Positions 23,193 to 34,066 of a DNA stretch of 64,000 bases are shown here, piece after piece (the first letter of the stretch is position 1; the number at the start of each line of letters is the position of its first letter). The notes beneath the pieces were generated by a model. The model had not been told where the DNA came from and searched no databases. It worked only from the letters and a program-made list of their open reading frames with translations. The DNA is from Neelides folsomi. Lineage: Eukaryota; Arthropoda; Collembola; Neelipleona; Neelidae. Where the stretch lies: the NCBI GenBank assembly GCA_034687125.1, contig JAQGBZ010000304.1, positions 1 through 64,000 on the forward strand, read 5' to 3'. A program made the position numbers and the translations under genes.

Positions 23193-26100
23193 ATGGCGCC
23201 AGAGCCTGGCCCCGCCGCCACTTCTTTTTCCTTCCCGCTTGGCGACGGACCCGCAAACGCCCTCGCCCTCTCAAAAGACAACTCCCATGTGGTGGTGGCT
23301 GGCAGAAATGGTTTGCAGATTCTTTTCAATTAAACTCCCATCCCTTTTGGTCGACAGGGCCCACCAGGGGAAAAGCGGAAAAATGAAATGTTTTCTTTTT
23401 AGTTTTCAAAATCCTGGAAATCGAGGAGGACGGGTTCGTAGAAAAGGTCAATTTGAGGGTGGGGAAGAACTTGAATTTAAACTACTCGTGTAATGACGTC
23501 GTTTGGTCACCACTTGATGAGAACCTCATCGCTACAGGTACAGACAACTTGAACTTGGATGTAAACAATAACAAGTCAATGTTTCAAGTTTAAATGAGCA
23601 TATGTTCTGTATTTAAGGGGCAACAAATGGAGCCGTCGTCTTGTGGAACTTGTCGAAGCAAACACGGGCCAAACAAGAACACGTTTTTTCTGATCATCAA
23701 AGAACCGTCCATAAAGTAACTATGCTTTTAAATGTTTCAAACAACCATTAAACCCTTGCCATACTTTAAACTACGTGTTGCATTATTTAATGAATATTGC
23801 CAATATTTGAAAAAATTATCTAAAAGTATCAACAAGTTTTAAATTGTTATTTACATAAATTATCAGATTTTAAATTGATTTTTTACATAAATTATCAGAT
23901 TTTAAATTGATTTTTACATAAATTATCGGATTTTAAATTGTCTCTTGTAATTTGTTAAGGTCCTTTTCCACCCGACGGATCCATTCATTCTCCTTTCGGG
24001 GAGTCAAGACGGGACCGTGAAATGGTTTGACCTTCGGGCTAAAGAAGCTCGTCTCACATTCCGCTCAAATTCTGAGTCAGTGCGAGATGTGGAATTTGTT
24101 CCTCGCTCAACTTCCTCTTTCGCTTCTGTAAGCGAAAATGGAGCTGTGCAATTGTGGGACGTAAGAAAGGGAGGCGAAAGACCAACGCTTACTTTCACAG
24201 CCCATTCGGGCCCTGTTTTCAGTAAGTTAATTAAAAGAATAACTAAACAATTAATTTAATTAATTGTTCATTGTTTAGTTTAACTTAATTTATAAATTGT
24301 AATCGGATTTTACTTACTTAAGGCTGTGATTGGCATCCTGATTCAACATCACTTGTGCTTGCAACTGGAGGTCGAGATCGAGCCATTAAAGTGTGGACAG
24401 TCACAGCGTGAGTTTTCCATTTCAAAACGTTTTTTTAGTAAATAGAGTACAAGTTAGACAACGTGATAAAAATACAATTTTTAGTGTGGCAACGCTTGAG
24501 CATACGATTCAAACCGTAGCGTCGGTTGGGAGGATCAAGTGGAGGCCACAGCGAAAGAATCACATCGGGTCAACTTCTCTTGTCGTCGACGCTTCTGTTT
24601 GTGTGTGGGACGTAAGAAGACCTTTCGTCCCGTTTGCTGCTTTCGAGAAACACAAGTAAGCGTTTTTCCATAGCTCGGGTAAACATAATAAACAATTGAT
24701 TATATAAATACAATTAAGCCAATGTGATTAAGCTACAATATTACAATATATACTATTTTAACAATACAAAAAAAGTTATATACCTAGTGTATATTTAAAA
24801 TGGTAGTAATACGTATATAATTATATTATAGGAGTGTAAGATAATTAAGATAAAAATAGTGAACTGTGTTTGTGTTTAGAATTACTTTAGAATAAATATT
24901 ACTTTTGAATCTAACTATTGGCAATTTGCATTGAGTCTAGTAACTAGAAGCTAGCAATTCGCAACTCTTTTTGACACCAAACGTTTAAAGAAACCTTTCC
25001 TTTGAGGCTTTCCGAGTTTGGTGTAGAATGACACTGTGAGTAAACGACTGTGAGTAATGCGATAAAAATGCAATGCAAGCACATGTTGTATTTTGCATAC
25101 CTTTGCATTTTTGTATAATCGTCACTTTGTTACTGGAGCCGGCATAATAGACTCAATTCACTCAATACACTTCAAAACGTATTTGAAATTGAAGCTCAGA
25201 CAATTCAGACTCCTGTATTTAAGATATATTAATATGGATAGTTCGCCTCCATTAAAGTAATAAATGGGCCATTAAATAAATAAATTTTTATATTCCATAA
25301 ATAGTGAATCGAACTTATAATCCCTAACAGCAATTAATAATAGCAACCTATTATTATATGCATTTAATTTATCTGTATTTACTGTATTTATAAAATTCTA
25401 CTGTAGGGTTAAATAAAAACATAATTTTATAAGAGCTACTTATATTAGAGTATAATTATCTCTTGTGTATGAATTTAATCAATTAATTTGTTCACTAGGG
25501 ACGTTGCAACGGGAATCACTTGGCGAGGGAGTCCCCACGTTTTTCTCTCAACATCCAAAGATTGCACTGTTTGGCAGCACGTATTTCGAGACGCATCACG
25601 TCCAGCATCCAAAGCAATCCCACAGGCCCTTGCCATCAACGGCCGAGGAAACGAAGTAGCTCAAGCTCTTGTCGCCGATCGTCCTCCTTGGTCCACGAGG
25701 TCGTGGACAGGAGGAAGGAAAAACGCCACACTGGAGGAACAATTCCATCTAGCAAACTCCCACTTGTTCACTTTCGAAACGACTGAAAAGTCTATGAGAG
25801 ATGTTTTTAGGGTCGAACTAGCTACAGGGTATTGAAATTATATTTAACTAATATTTTAAGCCTATCTTTAGTTATCTTAATTTTTATAGTTATCTTTAGT
25901 TAATTGAAATTAATAGAAAAAGTGAGAATTTTTATTGTTTTATTGAATAGCTAATTGTTGATTCTAAAGGTATACATTGGATCGAAGTCGACCGGCTGAG
26001 TCATGCGAAAGGAACGGTCAACTGGCTTCGGATTTGTCATTAGCTTCAGTGAGTTTGGTATGGGACATTGCCCGTCTCGTCTCTACTTCTTTGGTTGAGA

Positions 26101-27333
26101 AGACGACGAGTAAATCAACAGACCAAATTTTGACAATCCCACCCAAAGATGAAGAAGACGCCTTGTCGGACGACGACCTCAATAACTCGTCTTCAGAAAC
26201 GGAAAAGCAAGATTTGCTCAATGAAATTGCTTCTGGACTTCATATGAGCCAAAATTTATTTCCACCTCATTCCACATACGATTTCCAAGTTTCACATGTG
26301 ATTCATATTTTATTCTTAAAAATATATTTAACTTATATTATTTAATTTAAACTTATTGTTATAATATACATATCTGTATATTATTAATAGGTAATGTTAT
26401 TGAATGTAATTTCAAATTTAGTTCTTCAATTTCATTCTTTTTATATTAATTTGTAGGAAGGGGATGTGTTACCAGCTGAAGCATTTCAACCGCGCCATGC
26501 AATTCGTGAGGGTTCTTCCCCTCCGCTCCATCACGGTCTTGAAGATTGCAGTCCAAGGGACGAGTCTTTGGAAACAGTCGCTGTGGAGAATAAAACCACC
26601 ATGCTGAAGATTTCTCGTTTGGATTCTCCGCCTGCTTTTGACTTTTGCGGTCCATTGGCTGAAGCCCTCACTTGGCATGCCGCAAGGGGAGATGTCCAGA
26701 CGGCCGTTTCCGTCTCACTTGTTCTGGCCGATGCCGTCCAATTACCCATTCAACCGTTAATTCTTGAAGGATGGGCTTCTGCATATGTTGAACTTCTTCA
26801 GAGGTTTCGACTCTTCACTACTGCCGCTCTTGTAAGTTTAATCTTGAATATATACAAAATATTAAACATAATATTAAATCATATTAAATACTAATTGTCA
26901 TTAATTGGATGTTTTTGTAGGTCGTTAAGAATTCAGGGCTTTTGGGTCATTTGTCCCAACAGAGCACATCGTTTCTCTTAGCTTGTGGAAGTTGTGGGAA
27001 ACCGTTGGCTCATAAGACTGGAAACTACTGTGAAAAGTATTTGGCATATTCGAGAGATTAATTAAAATTGATTAAGATTATATTGGAAATTAATTAACTT
27101 ATAAATTTTAATTAATTTAATTAGATATTTGCGAATGTAAATTATTATTTTTCTATTCCAGGTGTATGAAAGTCGTAGCTCGGTGTGGAGTTTGTCACGG
27201 GCCAGTTAAGGGATTGATGGGATGGTGCCAAGGATGTGGACACGGCGGACATGTGCCACATTTAGACTTTTGGTTCTCTGCTCATGATGAATGTCCAGTA
27301 GGCTGTGGACATCTTTGTAGAACTGAAACTTAA
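23193..27333 (+). CDS. WDR24: WDR24, GATOR2 complex subunit
   Basis: GATOR2 component that relieves GATOR1 inhibition of mTORC1 at the lysosome in response to amino acids. Eleven exons: 23193-23310, 23403-23537, 23618-23715, 23960-24221, 24323-24407, 24485-24655, 25499-25828, 25970-26288, 26457-26831, 26921-27036, 27162-27333; 726 aa. The N-terminal half is a WD40 propeller with [70 protein letters not shown] and [20 protein letters not shown] low-complexity acidic linker ([16 protein letters not shown]) and a helical region follow. The C-terminus is the zinc-binding RING-like module ([37 protein letters not shown]), with its paired cysteines and histidines intact. An in-frame ATG at 23148 exists; the 23193 start fits better. 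The 843-bp intron at 24656-25498 is the longest. Confidence 0.96.
23851..23940. repeat. 31-32 bp tandem repeat in WDR24 intron 3
   Basis: Nearly three copies of a unit of the form ttacataaattatcagattt followed by taaattgatttt, differing by one substitution and one indel, just upstream of the exon 4 acceptor. Confidence 0.85.
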
Positions 27334-28991
27334 TATTTCACCCGTCATTTGCATTTAAAAATGAAAGGATTGACTAGAATTGTAGACCGAATTATTATTA
27401 CCCTAAGTTACATATATTTTAAATTATTTTTCACGATTTAGAATTAATGAAATTTAGGTACAAACTACAATCGTTCAAGAGGCTAGATTTCGTTCTTATG
27501 ATATTATTAAACACGTATTAAATCATCAATTGATACTCTATTTATATGTATTGGGTGAATACATGTGAGCCTAAGATTATAATAATACAACACGAATAAT
27601 ATATACATAGATATATACGTAGAAAAAGTGTAATAATATTGTGATACAAACGAGTTATTAAACTGCCGATTTATAAATTTAAATAACGGGCAAACTTACT
27701 ATACAATTACATATGTAGACGGATATTACCTATCTTAATTTGATAGAGATGATCTACCCAATAATTTACTGTAACTACAATAGATAAGTTATATTAGTTT
27801 TTTACACATCCTTATTTTCTTAAATTAAACGAAGAAAATGTTAATTGGAGAATTGGCGCGATAATGAAATAAAAATATCAATCACAAATGGTTCAATTCA
27901 GCATTTTTTATTATTTAAGTTTAATTGAGTAAACAGTGTAGGCCGAAATAGGTTCTACAAAGTAAGTTATTATAAATTACAAAACGTGTTAAAAGAGATT
28001 ATATTATTTACATGGAACAATTAGCGATTGGACATCTTTTAATCTGAAAGGTACATAAGTATTGATAAATTATGAATCCATAAATTGTAATCATTTCGAA
28101 GTCATTGGGAATATTCATTTAAATGACGAACCCTTTTACGACCCATAAGATTCTTAATTTATATGATGAATTAAATTACGAAGGATTTCTCATATTAGCA
28201 CAATATTATTTAAGTATTCGAGATATACTTTTGGTTAATATTAATACCGTAATTATTATGTAACATGAGTTACTCATTGTATGATTCTATGTAGGTAGTA
28301 CATATATTCGAACGCGCTTTACACTTTATACATGTATATAAAAGTTATTTGTATGTATATAAATATTATTAGCACCATTTAAAAAATACTAATATCGTTA
28401 ATATACCTCATTTACATGTCAAACAAATATTAAAAAACCATTTTCTCTTCATTCAATCGACTCATCATACAAAAGTCATCTTCACACATTTCTTAGTCAT
28501 TTTTAATTAAAATAGGATGTAGTAAAAATAATTATCATCAGCACGGATTTCTCACCTCCCTCGAATGCTCATGATAATAAGTATTATTATTTATATAACA
28601 TTACCTACGCATTAATTTGACAGTCCAATGTTTGAGTCATTTTAACTCGTAAGCAAATGAGTTATACAATACATGCAAATGTATGTATAACTAATTAATT
28701 ACAATATTATTTCCACATACATAGTTTCATATCTAGTCTGATAGGTTTAAAAGTAAAAATAAGTATTGAAATAAACATGAGTTATTCTTTTTTAGTACAT
28801 GTAACATACAAACCTGTTAGATATATGTATATCAGATAAAATGTACATCTAGAGTTATATCTATGGGTTATATAATGAAAGCAGACACTAAGGAAGTTGA
28901 TGACAATTCACTTTCAATTGTTGTTCCATCCGTTCCCATTTCCAAATGAAATGAAAATGCGGTCGGGGTTTGTAAGGGTTTTCATTCCATC
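27334..28991. other. AT-rich intergenic region between WDR24 and HIUase
   Basis: About 1.66 kb of strongly AT-rich sequence with no open frame of note and no structured element recognised. It must contain the WDR24 3' UTR and the promoter of the HIUase gene. Confidence 0.6.
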
Positions 28992-29474
28992 ATGAGTCTT
29001 CTCCTCAGCTGCATCGTTCTTGCGGGTATTTTGAGGGCGTCTAGGCCCTTGCCATCCTCCGACACCATTAGTATTTCTACACATGTGCTTGACAGCGTGA
29101 AGGGAATCGGAGCACCGCGTATCAAAGTCTCACTGTCTGCTTTCAATAATAACAATAACACATGGGGGGATTTGTCAGAGAAGTGAATTCATTATTTTAT
29201 ATAAATATAAATTAAATTAAGAGATTTGATTAGCTAATCATTACAATTATTACAATTATTTTATAGAGAAACTGATATGGATGGGAGGATCAGAGACTTT
29301 GGGATATCAGACTTAAACCGTGGAATATATCGACTTAAATTCTTCACAAAAGAATATACAGGACTCATGTCTTTTTTCCCATTTGTTGAAGTGACATTTG
29401 AAGCAAACCAAAAACACGTTCATGTCCCGCTGATTCTCTCTCAATATTCTTATATAACTTACAGAGGAACTTGA
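28992..29474 (+). CDS. HIUH: 5-hydroxyisourate hydrolase (transthyretin-like protein)
   Basis: Converts 5-hydroxyisourate to OHCU in urate catabolism. Two exons: 28992-29182 and 29267-29474; 132 aa. Signature residues are present: the N-terminal histidine in ISTHVLDSVKGIGAPRI, the arginine in DMDGRIRDF, FFPFVEVTFE, the second histidine in HVHVPLILSQYSYITYRGT and the C-terminal YRGx tetrapeptide. Here that is YRGT rather than the usual YRGS. The N-terminus MSLLLSCIVLAGILRASRP looks like a cleavable secretory signal peptide. No C-terminal PTS1 and no clear PTS2 is visible, which is unusual because animal HIUases are generally peroxisomal or cytosolic. The enzyme call is secure; the location is inferred. 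Confidence 0.94.
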
Positions 29475-29738
29475 GATAATATTAAAAACTGTATTATAAA
29501 CTTTATTAATTCTTAGTTATTCAATTTATATAAAAAGGAAGTTGATATTGATTCGTAACAAACTGTATAATTTAAAAGATATTGATAAGAAATAACTGTA
29601 CATGCTAGAGTTCTGAATAAAATATTTTTAAACAATTTTGATTCGATTATTCATAAAAAGCGAACAGATACGAAATGAGAAGAATTGATTATATTATAAG
29701 CGTAAGTTAATTTGAGAGGGGGTAATTAATAAAATAAT

Positions 29739-30800
29739 TCATTGTTGAGCAGAGGAATTCTTTGTAGCTTCAAGACGATCGAGGAACGCGGCACGCTGGG
29801 CTCGGATTTCGGCAGGAGTAACAAAGACCGGGGGTTCATTGATTTTACGCCATGCCAAATCACCGGGGCATTCGGGTAACTCTCCACAAACGATTCCCAC
29901 ATAGCAGCCTAAAATAAATTAAAAGATAAGTAACGGGTATTACAGTGAATATTCATCTGGAAGATAAATAGAAATGAGAAATCCAATAAAGATGATGATT
30001 ATAATTATAAGTTACCTTCGCTCTCAGCTAATCCGTTAATGTAGCTCGAAAGGTCCTCAGGTGTAAGGAGTGCTGGCTTCGTTAAATTTGAGTTTAAGTT
30101 GACCCACTGCGTGTCGAACCGTCTGATGCAAAACCAATGATTCGCCATGTTTATGATGTAAATCCTCTCCTCACTGTTAAAAACATTTTGAATTTTCATT
30201 TGGATATTAAAATTGAATTAAATAATTGATTCTGATAATGTGAAAGATAAATTACTGCGGCACGGATCTGGCCCAAACAGCCCTTGGGTCGTCTGAGGTG
30301 TATTGAATCAGCTCGAGTCCCTGTTCTTGGAACGCTTCGGTGAGGACTTGAAGCGAGAAGTACCCGGTGTCATCGTAGTTATTAGAAGGCCCCCGAAGGA
30401 AGTTTTCGTAACTAGATGACCCGGGTCCAGCCGCTGAAAGAAGTCGACCTTCCTCGTCGTCCAACTGCTTGGCAATAGCTGCGAGTCCAACCGGTGTATA
30501 ACTGCTGCTCTGCAACGCATTGTTGAGGCAGTGTTGACCGCATAGCAAGCCATCTTGCTGTTAAATTACAAAAAGAAAATTACAATTACTGACCAATATT
30601 TAATAAAATTAGAATAATTGAAGTGAAGAAAATGGAACTAAATGATGTTAAAGTCGGTTAAAGTCACAAAGGTGTATTTTATAGTGTACATATACGATAT
30701 AATTCAAAATTCAAGTTGGTCAATGAATGGTTTTTAATTTAATTATGATCACCGTTTCAAAATAAATCCTAGAGATTGCGTATTCCTCCTCGCCCTTCAT
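29739..30800 (-). CDS. ATXN3: ataxin-3 (Josephin deubiquitinase), short form
   Basis: Josephin-family cysteine protease that edits ubiquitin chains. Four exons: 30800-30753, 30557-30256, 30173-30016, 29908-29739; 225 aa. Exon 1 is only 48 nt (ending ISRIYFET) and aligns with the IFHEKQ start of ataxin-3; it is the least certain part. The catalytic triad is complete: Cys in GLLCGQHCLNNALQ, His in MANHWFCIRRF and Asn in QWVNLNSNL. Other family blocks are PVGLAAIAKQLDDEE, NYDDTGYFSLQVL and GCYVGIVCGELPECPGD. The protein ends about 45 residues after the Josephin core (AEIRAQRAAFLDRLEATK) with no ubiquitin-interacting motif or polyglutamine tract. It is divergently arranged with Caprin. Confidence 0.9.
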
Positions 30801-31156
30801 GATTCTTTCTATCTTGCCTTACAAATGGAAAACTGTAGTTAATTAATTAATAATTGTGAATCCCTCAAGAGCTCTATTCGACTTCCGTCCCCTGCGAGAG
30901 AGTTTGAAGAATGAGAAATCTCAATCTCCCGCATCTGGAAAGGGTGCCGGAATTTAGCCACTAGAGGGAGCGCTGGCCGGTGTCTCAAAAGAACTTTCCC
31001 TTTCTACGTCTTCTGGTCATTGGGACGAAGAGGACGGAGGAGATCGAAGAACACGCTCAGAAACCTCGTGCCGACGAAAGACGACGAATTCAGGTAATAC
31101 CTTCCCCGATCGACCTTCCTTGACCTCTCGGACTTCCAGGTGATAGAGACGAAGAC
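30801..31156. promoter_or_regulatory. head-to-head promoter region of ATXN3 and Caprin
   Basis: This 356-bp gap separates two divergent start codons, and its right two-thirds are far more GC-rich than the surroundings, as expected of a shared promoter plus the Caprin 5' UTR. A CTCF-type core (CCACTAGAGGGAGC) lies at 30958-30971, matching 13 of 14 positions of the vertebrate degenerate core as I remember it. A possible 46-nt UTR mini-intron (cag|gtaata at 31093/31094 to ttccag near 31139) precedes the Caprin ATG. Promoter function is inferred. Confidence 0.55.
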
Positions 31157-34066
31157 ATGCCTTCGGCGTCAACTAAAGAAAAGGGCCCTGCCCCTGTCGA
31201 ACTCGCTGCTACGGGGGACACGTCCTTCCAAGCGTCCGTGAAGATCATTGAGAACAAGATCCGGAACCTTGAGAAGCGGAAGGTAAACCCGGGCATTTCC
31301 GCCAATTGCTTAATCCTTCCTCTGACAACTGCCACATTCGGTTGTCAACAGTCAGGAGGCACTGACGCCTTGGTTGTACATTTTTAGTGATGGATTTTTT
31401 GCAAGCCTCAAAGAGATGACTCATCCTTCATGAGCCCCAATCAAGCCATGCAAAAATGAGTAACAAAGGTCCTTTGGCGCTACGCCTTCCTTTCCCACCT
31501 TTGCCCTTTTAATGGCGGAGGGTCATCCAGGGTTGTTGACCCACTTGAGACCTTGTGGGATGTCAATCCAAGATTGGACGGCGCTGACTTATAATTTCTA
31601 ATTTTCAGATGAAGCTCGATACCTACCAAAAGGATCTCGCCGATGGGAAGGAACTCACCTCGGACCAACTTGTATGCTTTATTTTAAATAATTAAATTAA
31701 CATTATCATCAGTATCATATCTTAGATGCATTAAATCTTAATAAATTTTCAATTGGAATAGGTTAATGGTGGTTTTTTCACATTGTAGACGGCTGTCGGA
31801 AAGTACTCGGAAGTTATCCAAAACCTCGAATTTAGCAAGGAACTCTTCGGGCAAGTTACGAAAAGCTTTAACGACCTTAACAAGAAGATGAAGCGACAGC
31901 AAAAAAAGGAAAAAGAGGAGCGGATCGTTGCTGACCAAGAACGAGTTCGGCTGTTGTTGCAACTTCAATACATACTCGATTACTTCGTATGTCTTTTGGA
32001 GCCTTAGCTCAACATTTAATATTTAACATTAACATTTAATTTAGAATAAAATGAATAATTTAAGATTTTAAATTTAACATGTTTATAATTTACAAAATAA
32101 AGTTATGAAATTAATTTATGAAATAAATTATGTAATATTTATTAATAAATTTATAATAAATTTAATTTATCAGAGTCAACCTCGGGTTCAGAAGGATCAT
32201 TTGAATGGAACTGGTGGGGCTACGAAGCTCTCTGTGGAAGAAGTCAATGCACTTGAAGAGTTTCGCAAATCGGTGCAACTGAAGGACTCGTTGGAAGCTT
32301 CGTTTGAAGTCCGTCTGAAAAATTCGGGGGATCGCTGGCTCAAAATGCTCGGTGAGTTAAAAAGAAAAAGACTCAATTATATGGATCTTAATCTTTAGTA
32401 TAAATAAGTTATTGTTAATTGTCTTCATATACAATTGCTATTGTAAATAATTATTTTAATTAATAATTATAATATATTGTCCCTATAGATAATGACAAGG
32501 CGGAAGTGGAAGGATGCAGTAAAACGTACAAAGAGGTTAAGGATCTCCTGGTGTCTCTCGCGTCTTGTGAATATTTCAGCAAGGGAGTGGTTGAGGTAAA
32601 GGAAGAGGAATTGCCGAAGGAAGTGATCGTGGAGAAACGCATTGAGGTTACTTTCATTTACTCAACTTCGACCTTGACCTTTAACAATTATGAACCTGAT
32701 TTAGAAAAATACATTTTCTAATTTACTTTCTTTGTAGGTTGTTGAGCAGCCGAAGTCGATTCCTCCTGTTGTGCTTCCAAGTGTGAAGAGCGTTGGTCCT
32801 TCCGCTCAAACCGTCCATCAATTCAAGTTCATGCAAGACATGTCATTGGTCCAACCTCCTCATTCGGACCCGGCCATTCTTGCTGTCTCTTCATATCCTC
32901 CAAATATGAACAAGAACCTCATCATCGGCCAGTCTGTCTCAATGGTAACTCTCACGGGTTCGGCCGATCCAAAGGCTTGTCCACTCCATGGCAACCCACC
33001 TCAGCCAAACCGACCGTTGGGAACGATCCAACCCGCCGTGTCGATGCCACAAGGGCCACCGAAGGCTACTCAGAATCGCACTATGACAACTGTCCCAGCT
33101 CCTATTGGATCTGGAAGTTCGAATTTTGTTCGCGATGGCCACGTCGTTTCTCACATCTCTCCACCGGTCGTGAAAGAAGAGGACAACAAAATTGAAGAAT
33201 GGAACCACATTGCACCCAAGTCACAGAAAGCTCATAACGGGGACAATGACCATGATGGTAATTAATTACATATTAATATGATGTGTAATATATATACTAA
33301 TTTAATCAATTTTTAATAATATATCAAATGGTTCAGACGAAAGAATATATTTTAAATCTCTTATTAATTTAATTCTGTTATCCCATAGACGGAAACCATG
33401 GACATAAACCTCGTCAGAATCGTAATAGGAACCCAAAGGTATTGACTATTCATTCTAACGGGCTTCAGAGCTACCGTACCCGTGGACGAACATACGGGTC
33501 GTCGTATTATAGTCTTACTGGACAGCAACAACGGCAACAACAACAAGCTCGGCCTTCGAGCCCCCCAAAACAACAGAATGGGCAACATCAAGGAATTATT
33601 TTGCCGCCGCCAATGGTTCAACGCGAAAAGAATAATTTCCGTAAGTTATTCATTTGATGAATAATTTCTTGTGGAATTATTTATCATTTTATATTCAATT
33701 ATTTTATACTTATAAATGTACATTGTAATTAAACTGTTATTAAACATTGTAATTAAAGTGTGATTAAACATAGTAATGATCAAATTGTAATAATTAATTT
33801 TCCCATTTATAGAAGATGAGTTCCGTGGGGGACATCGTGGTGGAGGACAAGTTTTCACTCAAAACCGTGGTGGTTACGGAGGAGGAGGCCAAGCTGTTGG
33901 GAGTAATCGTGGAGGGCCATTCCCACGCGAATCCTTCGACAGAGGATCTGATAAAAACTATTACGAGCATCAAGGAGCCAATGGACGTGGCGGGTCAGGA
34001 GGCCGAGGATCTCGACGACCCATCCGTAACTTCCAGCCGACTGCCCAGCCGGCCAACCAATATTGA
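31157..34066 (+). CDS. CAPRIN1: Caprin family RNA-granule protein
   Basis: Caprins are RNA-binding proteins of stress and neuronal granules that pair with G3BP and FMRP. Eight exons: 31157-31282, 31609-31671, 31789-31986, 32174-32351, 32489-32646, 32738-33257, 33389-33640, 33813-34066; 582 aa. The conserved helical HR1 region is clear: ENKIRNLEKRK, TSDQLTAVGKYSEVIQNLEF, then a basic KKMKRQQKKEKEER stretch, LLLQLQYILDYF and SVEEVNALEEF. The segment HQFKFMQDMSLVQ followed by DPAILAVSS lines up with the G3BP-binding YNFIQDSMLDF and LDPAIVSAQ of vertebrate Caprin-1. The C-terminus is Gln-rich and then RGG/GGG-rich (FRGGHRGGGQVF, GRGGSGGRGSRRP), typical of RNA-binding tails. Vertebrate CAPRIN2 also shares HR1 but adds a C1q domain, absent here. 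Confidence 0.94.

Noticed and set aside
22864-23274. 136-codon minus-strand open frame with a hydrophobic C-terminus
   Set aside because: It overlaps WDR24 exon 1 in antisense, has no recognisable family and its 3' half is ordinary AT-rich spacer; it looks like a shadow of the coding exon.
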